Part shown: one piece after another, positions 26,803 through 39,300 of the stretch | Layout: every line of letters begins with the position of its first letter | Position numbering within the stretch: position 1 is the first letter of the stretch | Assembly: GCA_008360975.2 (NCBI GenBank) | Contig: CM039182.1 | Coordinates: forward strand, 52,712,491-52,776,490 | From: Lichenostomus cassidix | Taxonomy: Eukaryota; Chordata; Aves; Passeriformes; Meliphagidae | Direction of reading: 5' to 3' | DNA length: 64,000 bases | The notes under the pieces: model-generated | The model's input: the letters and a program-made list of their open reading frames with translations, nothing else | The model's database searches: none | Told to the model about the DNA's origin: nothing | Translations under genes and position numbers: made by a program

Positions 26803-27768
26803 ATCACAGAATCACAGAATCACAGGGTAAGGTTGCAAGGGACCACAGTGCAGTCAGCTGGTCCAAACTTCTGCTCAAGCAGGACGCAATCCTAGAGCAC
26901 ATGGCACAGGATTGTGTCCAGACAGTTCTTGAGTATCTGCAGTGAGGGAGACACCACAACCTCTCTGGGCAATCTTTTCCAGTGCAACAGTAACATTCTC
27001 CCCAATGTTCAGGCGGAACTTCCTGTGCATCAGTTTCTGGACATTGCCTCGTGTCCTGTTGTTGGCACTACCAAGAAGAGCCTGGCTCCATCCTCTCAGC
27101 AGCCCCGCTTCAGGTACTGACAGACATTGATAAGGTCCCCTCTCAGTCATCTTTTCTCCAGACTGAACAGGCCGAGCTCCCTCAGCCTTTCCTTGTAAGA
27201 CATATGCTCCAGTCCCTTAATATTCATACTCCTCTGCTGGATTCACTACAGGAGCTCCACATCACTCTTTTTCTGAGGAGCCCAGAACCAGACACAGCAC
27301 TCCAGATGTGGCCTCACCAGGGCTGGGTAGAGGTGCAGGATTACCTCCCTCACCTGCTGGCAATGCTCTTCCTAACACATCTCAGGACACCACTGGCCTT
27401 CTTGGCCACAAGAGTTCATTGATGGCTGATGGACAGCTTGTTGTCCACCAGGACCCACAGGTCCTTCTCTGCAGAGCTGCTTTCCAGCAGTTTGGCCCCC
27501 AGCCTGTGCTGGTGCAGAGGTTATTCTTCGCCAGGTGCAGGACCCTGCACTGTTCTTTGCTGAACTTCATTAGTTTTCTCTGCCCAGGTCTCCAGCCTCT
27601 CCAAGTATTCATGAATGTCAGCACAGCCCTCTGTCAAATCAGCCACTTGTCCCAGTTTTGTGTCATCAGTGAATTTGCTGAGGAGGCATCTGCCCCTTCA
27701 TCCAAGTCATTGATGAACAAGTGACACAATATTGGACAAAATAGGAGTCAGTACTGAAGAGGATACAG
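26803..27768 (-). mobile_element. CR1 LINE, 3' portion, minus strand
   Basis: On the minus strand the element ends at 26803 with about three copies of the CR1 3' octamer-like unit (ATTCTGTG; seen on plus as CACAGAAT). That tail is used for target-primed reverse transcription. Upstream on the minus strand is a decayed C-terminal part of ORF2. Around 27624-27520 it reads LMKFSKEQCRVLHLAKNN, the conserved segment after the reverse-transcriptase fingers/palm. It then continues in a shifted frame with the 'LGVLVDNKLS'-type segment, and near 27150-26990 with 'RGNVQKLMHRKFRLNIGEN'. Frameshifts and stops break the frame, and the element is 5'-truncated near 27768, as usual for CR1. No endonuclease domain and only the end of the RT region remain, so it is inactive. 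It is less diverged than the other CR1 pieces here. Confidence 0.93.
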
Positions 27769-29444
27769 AGGATGGCAAACTTTTTTTAATCAAACCTAAT
27801 ATATAAAATATGTATTTTTCTCTGGAGCTATTCCCAGCATAGTGATTAAATTAAAAGCAGGCTTCCTGTGGACTGAGAACAAGCTGCACCTGCAGTTTCC
27901 ACCATGATCACCCAAGACCAGCTCTGAGGCACATCAAGAAGTGCCCATTCCTCTGCTGCCAGCTGAAGTTGGCTGATTTGCTTGATCAGAGAGTCACTGA
28001 TACACCAGTTCATTTTTTGGCAAGAACTCCCTGGGGCTGTGCTCTCCCTCAGGAAAGAGAGAATCAAAACATTCCAAACACCTAGGCTTTTCCTCAGAAA
28101 AAATCAGCACTGCATGCACGTTTCCCTTATTGTCTCAGTTCCCAGAATGTTATCGTTCTCAGAACGATAACGAGAACCCAAACACAGCTGAAGACCTTCC
28201 ACTGCCTCCTCAGTGCCAGAAGTTTGCCCGCAAGCCTTCCAGCACATGTGGTTTTAACCTCCCCTGTATGGAGGCAAGTATTTGTCTTCATGTTTTATAA
28301 GGAGGAAAAAAAAATAATATTCTGGAACTTTTTTAATTTGTTCAATATTGAACCTGACAAAATAGCAAAGTATTCTGTTAATTATGGGCTAGTAGAATTT
28401 CTCTATAAAGTTTAGCCACAGATTTTCTCACTTTCTGAAGTTATTTGTAAAGCTAAACTAAATTCTAGCATTCAGGACAACTTATATTCAAACCCAACTG
28501 AGAAGGTGTCCTTTCCCCTTGCCAGCATAGGGAAACTGCTGGGTTAGATTTAGCACTGACAGTAGCATGGACTGAGTATTTTAGGTTGCTGTTATCTAGC
28601 AGGTCCTATTACAGGATGGAATATTTGCCATGCTCAAGGACCAAATAGTAGAGAAAGTACTGGAAGAGTCTTTACCTATTCTTGGCCTTTATACTAACAT
28701 TAAGACAACAGTAGCATTTGGAATAGGGAAAGTTTCCAAGCAGGAGACAATATGAAAGAATATTTTTATTATTTTTCAAGTCCTGCAGAAAAAAGATGGT
28801 GGAAGCTTAGCAAGAGCATGTAGGTCAGTATTCTTGGTCACTTGGAAATAGTGTAGATTAGGCCTAGGGTTTTGAAGACAAACTGGTTTTCTGTAGATCG
28901 CAAGGCTGAAGAGGATTGTTTCTATGTAGGTACTAGAATAAGGATAATGTCAGCATTAGGTATTTCATAATAGATTTTTCAGGCTAGTACTTTCAGATCT
29001 AAAGAATATGGCAGCATCTGCCCAGGCTGCCTCTACCTATTTTGTTTCCAGCCCTGGAAGATTCTTGCTCCAGATCTTTTCTTTTCTCATTGAAGAGGAA
29101 ATTATTTGGTTGTAAAGCCAATTCATCAGTTCGTCATTTTTTATACCCAGACCTCCTCCTAACTATAACCTGCCAACTTATCACAGCCACAAGACTAACC
29201 ATTCCTGCCACCTAGTTGCAGTTGCACTTCTAACCTTAATAACATCAGAAATTATCCTTACTCATCCAGACTTGCTGTTCATGGGCTAGCATGGAAATTT
29301 ACAGCAGGTAACTATAAGCCATTATTTTTCAATTTCTGATGTCATCTACATCAAGTCTAACCAATGATATCTCTTAATTTCAACACAGACTAAAGATACT
29401 TTGTTAATTCAGGACTAGGCATTGGTTTTCAGGTTACATTAAAA
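27769..29444. other. Noncoding sequence, no gene seen
   Basis: An 11-bp-arm palindrome lies at 28149-28171 (listed separately). The rest is unique AT-rich sequence with no recognised gene. Confidence 0.6.
28149..28171. repeat. Perfect short inverted repeat
   Basis: GTTATCGTTCT at 28149-28159 is followed by one C and then its exact complement AGAACGATAAC at 28161-28171. It contains two CpG-bearing ATCG/CGAT words in a CpG-poor region. With a one-base centre it is a palindrome rather than a good RNA hairpin loop. Function is unknown. Confidence 0.9.
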
Positions 29445-29772
29445 GTTAGGGTTCAGATTAGTTTTTGGATGGCAAGGACTAAAGATGTAGTCTTATTGTT
29501 GGACACTGCATGACTTGTAGAACTAACAGCTAGACTAACAGAGACAAATGGCTTGTGATTAATTCTCTTGCTTTTAGGGGTCTCTGGACTATTAACTCTA
29601 ATTTTAAGGTTAGGGTTCATAAGATCTAGGTCATCAGAGCTAGATTTATTGCTGGATTCTGCAAAGCCCAGAGGGCTAGACTGATGGCTTGAACAAGAAT
29701 GAGCAAATGATTTGTGGTTTGGGGCAGTTAGGCATGAGTAGGCCATGGGAATAATGTAGCAAACAGTTCACA
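29445..29772. repeat. Diverged tandem repeat, about 164-bp unit, two copies
   Basis: GTTAGGGTTCA occurs at 29445 and again at 29609. After each copy the same landmarks follow in order: a TTATTG/TTGG(C)A block, GCA, then GCTAGACT, then ATGGCTTG. Spacing differs slightly by small indels, and I estimate well under 80 percent identity outside the landmarks. The open frame on the minus strand (29453-29746) is a by-product of the repeat. Weak further similarity may exist upstream near 28860, but I could not align it. Confidence 0.65.
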
Positions 29773-31989
29773 CAGATGCCAATTTTGGCCTCAGCAAAGA
29801 TTTGGGCTTGTAGCATGCAAATGATAAGTTAAAGTGTCTTTTACATTTAATTAACCTATCACCAAAAAAGGTTTCTAGGAATGTATCAGATTAACAAACT
29901 TAACCAGACTTACTTCCAGTCTTCTGGAAATACAACACTGTTATGTAGGTAATGTAAGACAATTAATTTACCAGTTCACTAATTCTTATTCAGTGCAAAT
30001 TATCAGGAAGAAATAACTACATCCATATAAACAAGAAAATTTAAGAATGCAAAGCTTGGTGTCACTGATAGGTCAACCCATTAACAGCAGGTCAGCTCAA
30101 ATCATGCAACTAAATCTTTTTCCTTATCATGAGACAAGAACAAGAATAATTTGTTCAATATTCTCTAAGATAGAAAGCCACATTTCAAGAAGACAAAAGA
30201 CCAGATGAAGCCAGAAATTACACCCCATGTGGAGCTCAAAGTCTGCCCATGATAAAGTCACTAACAGTAGTTCTATGAATGACATTAACCATTACAGCCA
30301 AAACCCAGTACAAAATAAACTAGTGATCTAATCAAGACAAAGCCTTCAAAGGAAGGTGCAAGGGTGCTTGCTACACAGTAGAATCCTGAAAAGATTTCCA
30401 CTACCCCAGTAAGGTGGGGAGTTACTACCAAAATTTCTTTGGGCATAAGGGCTTGGTGTCCTTGATGTTACTGTTGGCTTGAGCTGCAGAACCTATTGCC
30501 CATCACCTGACTATTTGCCAGCACATTGGGCATTTGTCATTAGTCTCAATTTTATTGCCAGAAATGTAGCTACTCAAGTTTTCTGACAAGAACTAAACCT
30601 GTCATAACTAGTAGTTCACCATAGTCTTGTTGCAGTAGGCAAAGGTAACAAGAACAGGATATTCAGTGAATTCCACAGGAATAGTCACAACCAATTTCCA
30701 AGCAAATACCAAGAGTTTAATGTATCTGAATGCAGACAAGGGGAAGCCAGACATCTTCTGATCTCTGAGAGATACTGGTCAGACCTGAGAAAGAGAGAGA
30801 TAAAAGCCATGCCTAGACCACCAGACAAAAGGGAAAATCCTCTCATTTACATGCATGGCCCTTTGGTTTTCTGGCTATTGCTTCCTCCAAACTCTGCCTT
30901 AGACAATTAACATACAAAGATACCACACAGGGGTGGCCCCAAATGGACCTGGAAAAAGAGTAAGAATATTCTGAAGTGGCTCAGTCTGTGGGGCAGAGAA
31001 GGCAGCAGCTTTGAGATGGGGGTATCTCACCTGCACAGCTTCAGGACAATTGCAAGAAAGAGGAGGGGAAGAGCCAATTAAAATTTTTCTGTCATTTTCC
31101 TGCAGTTTTTCTTCCTTCCTGGAAGCTTTCTCCTCTGCTCTGACAGGCACTTGAAATGAGGGCATTCAGTTTGATCCCGCGGTGGCACAGGGATAAGAAG
31201 CTGACAGGACCAAAGGTTGTGTGTAGGTCGAAGGTCTCTCTTCTGCAGCTATCAGATGGCTGCCTGCTCCTTCCCATGCCTGCTTTTCCCTGCACAATGG
31301 TAAGTTGAGTAGAGCTGTGGGGATAAGTGCTGGCTCTTGGGTTGACAGCATGGTTAGGTCTAAATTTCCTCTTTTGGAATGTTTTCAAAGATACTCAGCT
31401 CAAAGAAGGCTGCTTTGGGGAATAGCTATGATGGCTATGCCTGAAGATTTAGCATAGGTAGCAGATGCAAAGGCAGAAGACAGTGAGGAAGAGACATCCT
31501 ATGGCTTTGGGAATAGAAATACAGAGAAACAGGTAGGAAGTGATGGTAGGAGCTGGCAAGCAAATGTTAGGAAGGTGGGGGAGAGGTAAACTGGACAGGC
31601 TCCAATCTGCTGGCATTTGAAGTTGTACACAGGAAGATATTTATGTTTGTTATTCTTGAGATGGGGCCACTCAAGATGGGGTGAAAGGGTCTGCAGAAGA
31701 CCAGAGAGGTTGTATGCATAATGGCAATGAAAAGGGAGTGGCAGAAATTAGTACAGGAGGAATGGGGACAATGTTATGCAGACTTGAAGAAGTCTGCAAA
31801 GCTGGCAGCTCAGAGCACTGCTGTGAGCACTGGAGAGAGACACATTAAAGGCTCAAAACCAAACCACCATCTGTATGAGCTCCTTTAAATTCAAGGATGC
31901 TATCAGTTCACCTTTCAATACTAGCTGGATATGAAATCCCAGTACAAATTGCCACAGGAGGAACTACTGTCTGCTATTCCCAAACAATT
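29773..31989. other. Unique noncoding sequence, no gene seen
   Basis: AT-rich to 30.8 kb, then somewhat GC-richer to 31.9 kb. No recognisable coding, RNA or mobile element. Open frames are below 100 codons. Confidence 0.6.
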
Positions 31990-32440
31990 AGTAAATCTGG
32001 TAAACATGCAGAGCAGGATACCAAGGGTGACAGAAGTTGTGGTCTGGCTTCCATCTAAGGAATGATTAAATATGGTAAGACCCTTTAGCCTAGGAGACAA
32101 TATGATAGATGTCTGTAAAATCACAAGTGGCATAAGCATGGTAAATAAGAAACAACTGCACACTACTTCTTGTATACAAGCCAGAGGGCATCGAATGAAA
32201 AGCAGGAAGCATTTTTCAAATAAAAAGGTAGATTTTAACTTCCTTAACTCACAGTAAAGCTAGCTAACCCCTTGCCACAGGATGTTGTGGGATACCACAA
32301 GTTAACTTGCATTTAAAAATTCATGAGCAAATTCACAGAAGAAAAATCCATCAGAGCTATTAAAAACAAAGGCCCCATCTCTGGCTCAGGAATTACCTGA
32401 GCCACAAATTCCTGGAGCCTGAAGTGTATTTTGAGGAAGT
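31990..32440 (+). mobile_element. Ancient CR1-family LINE remnant, plus strand
   Basis: The run 'GAGACAATATGATAGATGTC', 'TAAAATCACAAGTGGCATA', 'GTAAATAAGAA', 'CACTACTTCTTGTATACAAG', 'GGCATCGAATGAAA' and 'CCTTGCCACAGGATGTTGTG' follows, in order, the well-known 3' coding segment of old CR1 elements. That segment reads '..RGDMIEVYKIM.G..KVNKE.LF..S..TRGH..K...' and 'LPEDVV'. The piece is heavily mutated, has no intact frame and lacks a clear 3' tail. It is far older than the CR1 copies at 26.8 and 56.9 kb. Confidence 0.75.
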
Positions 32441-33289
32441 CTCACTATATTTCCCTCTTCCCACAGCTTTCTTCAGACATCTGACCTTGACCATCCTCAG
32501 AAATGATACAGTGAGTTAGGGATACCTTCAAGCTTAACCCAGCCCATTGTCATGGACAAAACGCAAGAGATAGAGAAAAACATGAATATTGCTATGGGAT
32601 AAAAGCAGAAAGTCCACCCGTTACAATAAATGGAACCAAGCCCAGTATTTGGAAATGCAGAGCTTTAGCCATCATGGAAATATGGTATGCCAGTACATGC
32701 AAAAAAACATGAAAACACCACCAAACAATAAAGGGAGGTCAGATAGGATGGAATCAGGTCCTCCACCAGCAGCAATAATTCAACCACATAGTGGGAGTTG
32801 CATTTCAAAACCAATATATTTTAACATCTGTGAGACTTATGACGCTGTAATAAGCTGGCAAGACAAGATTCTTTGCCTCTTCTGTGACTTATGTGCTTGT
32901 AATGTCTGGCCTCAAAATCAGCAAGTACTGGCACAAAGAACATGGCAACAACAAACGTATTTAAAAGGAAACATGTAGACATGTAGTAACCTGCATGGAG
33001 CTCAGAGGGTGGAATCCGGGCTGCTGCTGGTTAGGGGGAGAGAAAGCAGCAGGAAAGTCAGTATACACTGGAGGGATGCTAGCTACAGCTGTGGTACAGC
33101 CTTTATGCTCATCTCTCTTCTGCCAGAAGCTTTTCAGTAGACTTCTGATACTCAAAAAGTTCATCCCAATTCCTAAGCTAATACATACACATGTATGTCA
33201 TATCAGTGAATTCTTTTGCCCCAATTTTCTTTAGCTTGAGAACTCTTCCTTGAAATCCAGTATTGTCTGCTCCCCTTCTCACTGCCCCC
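32441..33289. other. Noncoding sequence, no gene seen
   Basis: The 129-codon plus-strand frame at 32589-32978 shows no recognisable domain and no start context. I see no RNA gene or repeat. Confidence 0.6.
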
Positions 33290-33930
33290 ATACCTTCAAA
33301 CCAGCTCCACCTCTTCACATGTATTTATACAGATTAATAATTTCCTGCCTCAGCCTTTTTTTCTACCAGAAAAAGAAGTAAAAGCTGTTTTCATTTTCTC
33401 CTATAAGACAGAAAAGGTTCTAGTTTAAATTCATCATTCTTTACTATACAGGGCCAGAAATGTACATGGTGTACCCTTCTTGCATCTGGCCTGTGATTTG
33501 TAAGTATTATTAATTCTTCTCTATCTTAACTGAAGTTATCTTTGACATAGTTTAATGGTTTAATTTGTTTTTTCCTGGCCTCTTTCAAATGTCATGAACA
33601 TTTGTTGTCACCATGTAACCCAAATCCCCCGGCCTTTTTCCTCCTCATGCATAGGGAAATTGATGAGTCCTCAGCCTAGAGCAGAAATTCCTGTGCATTA
33701 GCTCTTCATGTGCATGATCTCACAAACAGTCCAGTCCTGAGTGTTGTGTGATTCTTTGCATAAGATACTTGGATCTCTCCTGTTTTTGACAGTGCTTTCC
33801 ATCTTGAAGTCAATAACAGATTTTATTAGCATACAATTAATTCTGAGCCAGTGTCATTAATGAAAATATTCAAATAGCTAAGGACCAAAATAATCTTTGC
33901 AAATATTTGTGTGTTTTTTCTTGCCAGCAG
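33290..33930 (-). mobile_element. Possible ancient CR1/L3-like LINE remnant, minus strand
   Basis: The clearest piece is 33838-33895 ('GTGTCATTAATGAAAATATTC', then 'TAGCTAAGGACC'). It matches the complement of the LINE segment whose usual text is 'gtcattaatgaaaatattgaatagnactgg'. Weaker blocks follow in compatible order towards 33300. No frame survives. Its orientation and position fit a relation to the minus-strand CR1 piece at 34600-34910, but the join cannot be shown. Confidence 0.4.
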
Positions 33931-34599
33931 TCCTTCACCTGTGAGCACCAGCCATTCCTGTGTACCCTTTTGCCACCTTGTTAAACCCTGTCTTTCTTCT
34001 TAATCCATACATAATGTAGTAGAAATTGTCAGTGAAATACACACTTGACAAAATCCACAAAATATCAAACACAGATACAAAATTATCCTGGCATAATACA
34101 CCCTGAATGCAACTTAGTTATTTCTCCCACCATTTCTAATTGTCCATATCTTTAAAATATAGACTAAAATGCTGCATATTGAGGAGGTTAGCCTAGAGGG
34201 GATGTAAATTCTCCAAATCAGATTTCCTTCCTTTCAGCAGCACTAAACTTGTGCTTTCATTTTACTAAAAATATTAAATATAATTTTAGAGTAATGTGTA
34301 ATTTACTCTTGTTTGTTACCTGGTGCTTGTCTTTTTACAGTGACTTGGTACTTGTCAGGCACTTGTCTTTTTGCCTGTGACCTGCAGTTTCATGTGCCAG
34401 TATTCAGAAATGGAGATTATCCACTCTCCTCACTTGAATGTAGCATGGATTTTGAATTTTGCTTCACATCATTTTGGTTTCTCCAGGTCCCCCTTCCTTC
34501 TTGTCAACCTGCCCACCATCACCCATATATGAAAACTGAGATATTTACTCTCTTTTTTTTTGATTATACTTTGAGAATCAAATCCCTGCCATATCCTTA

Positions 34600-34910
34600 G
34601 TATTTAGAGCATTCCAATTTCATCTCCTTTCTTCTCTTGTTCTCTTTTTATTTCTATAGCCAAAGAACTTCTTGCTGCTTCCTTTAATTTTCTTTTCAAG
34701 GTTCAACTCTCTCTGATTCCTGGCAGTTCTCACTTTCTCTGTACACTTTCTGAAATCCAAGACATAGCTTTCTTTGCTGGTCAATTCTTTTTTCCATCCC
34801 TTGTAAGCTCCCTGCTTAGTCTTAATATCCCTTTCGAGATGGTTATTCATTCAGTTGGAGCTGGGGCCGTCTTGCTAAGTCTTTTCCACCCACTTTGTTG
34901 GGATCCAAAT
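34600..34910 (-). mobile_element. CR1-like LINE fragment, linker between endonuclease and RT
   Basis: The minus-strand frame 34850-34620 reads KQGAYKGWKKELTSKESYVL and then NQRELNLEKKIKGSSKKFF, continuing to GYRNKKRTREE. This is the charged linker found in CR1 ORF2 between the endonuclease and reverse-transcriptase domains (family pattern: K..Y..WK...T.EEY....R.CR..VRKAKAQ.EL.LAKD.K.NKKGFFRY...KR.TRE). The frame upstream (towards 34910) is interrupted but still resembles the preceding segment. No catalytic residue lies in this piece, and it is a dead fragment. Confidence 0.68.
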
Positions 34911-35869
34911 TACAAAAAGTTTTTAGTTTTGACTTGAGAAATTCCAAACTTTCCCCACATTTAAATCCCTGTATTTTTCATGCCAGTTGACTTCACTAAC
35001 CAGTTCACTTAAAATTTGTCATATGGATATTTCAGAGTATATAATGTTACATAGTGCTTTATGTGTTAAAAATACAAGTACCACTAACTTCAGTTGCAGC
35101 TGTGAATGCTCAGCACTTTTGCAAACCAGACCCTAGAGTCTCCTGTCAGGACCCCAGAAATGAGGAAAACACAATTAGTGACCACCTGTGTAAAAGTGTG
35201 ATGCCTGGCAAAGCACAGTGACCGAATGGTAACGGGAAAGGGAGAGAATCCAACTGCGTGAGCCAGTATTCAATTAACACAGCCATATGACTTGTTCTTT
35301 TTCTACCTGCAGGTACCTTACACCACTGTACATCTCACTGGGTTTTTTAACAAATGAAGAAAGAGTACTAAAGACACTATCTTGCCCCAGTACTCATTCC
35401 TGATTCACTCCCAAAACAGGTCAGTGTATAAATGGCCTGTGGAGGAAAAAACCCCAACATAACAAAAAAAATCCCGTGTGCTTGCAATTTATGATGGCAT
35501 CAGAGCAGATTTTTGGGATTGGGAAGGGAAACATAATCATGATTGCAAGGTTCAGAGTGCTTTGGAAATGAAAAAATTCCCAGGTGCTTAAATTAAATTT
35601 TAACAGTATTATCAATACATATTTTTCCTTGCTTATTTTTATGTTTTCTGAAAGCAAAGTGAAAAAACAGAAGTTCCATCATGAAACTGCTTGTAAGCAC
35701 TGCACTGTCAACTGTATGAATTTTCCACACAGGTCTAGGTAATTTAATTTAATGGAGTAGCTTATAGCAATAGGTTGTTGACCTCTTTATTGGCAACACT
35801 GAAGTGGGATGACACACACTCTGCTAGCATTTAAACAGACTTTTGCTGACAGCAGAGAAACTGGGAGCG
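34911..35869. other. Noncoding sequence, no gene seen
   Basis: AT-rich unique sequence. No coding exon, RNA gene or repeat recognised. Confidence 0.6.
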
Positions 35870-36330
35870 GACCTAAATATCACATGTACAATTCCATGTT
35901 CCTCAGCTATTTGTCTATGCCACGTCAGCATTACCCCTCCTGTCTCACCTTCTCTGACACAGCTTTGCCTTCATTAATCTCTTCCCTCAGGCATCCAAAT
36001 CTCTGCCTTGGGATCCAGATTTCATCTTTCTCATGAAACCTTTCCAGTCACTGCTCTCAGCACATCTCTCTCCTTGCCTAAAAAGTCTAAGTCCTCTGGG
36101 TGCTTGTGCATGGTCCCTTTCCTTCTCCCAATCCTAGTCTTGCTGTTCAGACAGCCTCAACTCCCATTTCAAATTGTAGGTCCTCATCTATTCATTTTTG
36201 CTGCTCTATGGCAACTGTCCCTGACCATTTACCCTTCTTTGTTGCTATGTCTCCCTTTTCTGTGTTCCAACACATAAGATATACACAGTGCTGTACCCAC
36301 CTTGTTATTACCAGTTTGCCCTCAAATCTT
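35870..36330 (+). repeat. Possible ancient L2-like LINE 3' remnant
   Basis: A strongly pyrimidine-rich plus strand contains 'CATGAAACCTTTCCAGTCAC' and 'ATTTCAAATTGTAGGTCCTC', which resemble the L2-type 3' coding and untranslated blocks ('gaagccttccctgac', 'attgtaagctc'). The order fits, but identity is low. The pyrimidine bias alone may explain part of it. Confidence 0.35.
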
Positions 36331-39300
36331 TACCTAACCAGCTAGCTCTGGTTCTCTCTGCTTAATGATCTAGACTCCTCTTTAGCACACTGCTCCCTCT
36401 CTTTCTTCCTTCCTCTGTCCAAGTATGTTCTAATTCTGTTTTCATTTGTCAGCCAGCACTAGGTTCATCCAATCTATCACCCACTATCACTTTCCTTCTT
36501 TCTCCTGTTGTTTCCTGCAGTGTCCTCATCATTCTTCTGCCCTGAAGCATTGTCCCTTTCCACAGATAGTTGGAGATTTTCTTCTTAATCTCAAGAATGT
36601 CTTGTGACAGTGATTATGACAGATCAATTTACACATCCAGGATCAAAACATTTATTTTAATCCATTTTAGAAGTTTTTCTTTTATGCCCAGTATATATCC
36701 CAATCTTCAGATAATGTTGTGATGCTTGGTGTTCAAAAAATGTGCATTAAATCCTCTACTTCCCTTTTAAATACATCTCCCTTTTCTTTCTCCCTCTATT
36801 CACTGAGATGGAAATAGCTCAGCCTCTTAGCCACACAGGATTTTTTTATGTCTGTTATGTGAATACAGTGAAACAAACTTAGACAGAACATAAAGAATGG
36901 AAAATTGGACATCTAAATATATAAAGAAACTAAGGTATTGCAAGAGAAAGAGAGGAAAGTGTTTTAGATGGACAGTTTACAAACCCACAGCACTCTCAAA
37001 AGTGACTGCTGCTCCATGGATGTACCTGATCTGACAGACAGCTGTTGTATTTGGTAACTCCATGTTTCAAATAAAATAGGTCACCTCATACCAGTTTCTA
37101 ACACTTTTAAAGAAATGTTTTATTTTACATGGGTTGCCTTGCAAGTGCTGTCACACTAGTTAGGGTGAGATGTGATAGACTGCAGCATTACTCAGTCTCA
37201 TTCATACCTGCTATCCAGAATTAGCTTCAACAGTGCCACAACCTATACTTGATTTACTGCCTCTTGCAGACATGGGGTTTCCCTTGACGTACAATCTGCC
37301 TATTTTGGCTTTTCTTGTAGTATGAGTTGGTATGAGGAATCCCAGCTTTGAAGCTAGCATGAATAGAGAAAACACAAAAAACACAAACCACAAAAAACCC
37401 AATACTGATTTAAGTGTGAGGTAACTAACCTACCCTGCATAAGCTGTGCATACTGTGAAATGACACTATCCCAGCAGAATGCTGCTTCTGCAGAATCCTG
37501 CAATGTTCTAATGAAGACAATCTGCCAGAGAACAAAGATTAGCCATGCCTGAGACTTTGGCGGCTCAATTCAATCAAACAAATTCAAAGGCATGTTGGGT
37601 GGGTAATTTTGGAGGAGACTATTACTATCACTAATGTAAGCCACACGGCAATATTTCAATTCCAATGCTTTCATCTGATGATAAAACAGTCTTTCAGGAA
37701 TATAACACCAGAAAAGACAAAAACTCAAAAGCTAAATGTCTCTGTAGTGATTACACACCCCTGTACATTGAATGCTGTGGTGGTGGGAGTTGTTTCAGAG
37801 AGATAAAACAGGGTGAAGGGGGGCTTTCTTTTCTAATTACTTTATTTAGGAGTTAAAATTGTCATTCTGTTACTGAGTAACTTAAAACCTTGAGCTCTCT
37901 GTACCTTTGGATGAAGACCAAGAAGCCTGAACACTATATCCATGCAGCTCTGATTAGCTAGGTCCATGCCTGCACTGAGAATGAGACATGTTTCATAATA
38001 ATTTGAAATGGCTTTTTCAATGCTGAGTTACAACAGAGGTTAACCACCTGAGAGGCAGAGAGTGCTAGACTGCACTACAAATTTTGTTCAGAAGCAGTGG
38101 CTAAGTGTGGGCTTGGTTCATCTGGTTGGCTTAGCCATGAGGAGCCATCTTCAACCGGGTTTTTAAACATGCCTCCAACCATTAGAAGTGGAGTTAATCA
38201 AAATAGGCCCAAAGTCTGTTTGCAAGGTTTTTGAACTTAACCATTTTCTCAATAGACCATCCTGGTCTGAATTTTGAGTTCATAATGAAAGCTGAAACCA
38301 AGACAGTGCTTGGTGGTTTGGGATTTGACAGAGAGTATTTCTCATGGCCCTAGTTATTGGATAAGGAAATACAGTATGGCTGTGTCTACAAAAGAGAACT
38401 AAATCCCTGAAAACTGGATTGGTAAAATTGCAGCAGTATTAAAAAAGTATAATGTGAAATGACAGACTAAGTATTTTTCTGGTGTTTCTGCAAAAAGCCT
38501 GCACTTAGGATGGATATGGCACCATTTCAACTGCACCGTCCTATATTTGTCTCACCTACAGCTTTCATCACAGCTACCTGAAGATCTGACTTTTGGATGA
38601 ATGAGAAGGTCTTCCAAGAATCCAGGAAGAACTGTGGAAGAGCAGACAGTACTCTTGGGAAAGAAACACAAAACTTTGATAGGTCTGTTAAAATTTCAGG
38701 AAGGAAATGAAGGTTTGATACAACAGCCCTTACGTGTCTCTTGCAGCCAACCCCATGCAAAGTTGGTGAATGGTGGTTATGAACTGAAGCACAGCTCTTG
38801 TGCACAAATAGTAACAGACAGGATACAGTGCCTCAGTTCTTATATCTGACATTAAATATAACTCCTAAACAATTAATGGTCATTTCTTCAGGGTTTGTAA
38901 TTAACTTGTACCTGGCATAACAGTGGAGATCCTCCTGTGAAAGGGCACTGTGGATATCGTTGGACACTTTCCCAGCTGTTGCTTTCTATAGCTTTTCACA
39001 AGAGACAATGAAGTCAATGGACATCATTAGCTCCAATTATCTTCAATTCAGGGTGTTAGTTCTGATAGAAGAAAACAAATGTATTTCATTCTCTAATATC
39101 TGTTCTGTTTTGTTCTGACTCCAGCTTTATAAAGTACATTTAAATGGAGTCTCCCTCTCCTCCACCAATAATTTAGAAAGCATACTGAAGTTATATTGAT
39201 CAAAGGACGGATCAAAGGATCAATTTGGCCACAGCCAGCGAATAAAGAACACTGAATATGAGCCAGATTGGCTGGTATTAATTAGCTTTGTTCTGTGGGA

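Noticed and set aside
29453..29746. Serine-rich 97-codon minus-strand frame
   Set aside because: It lies wholly within the diverged tandem repeat, and its composition follows from the repeat.
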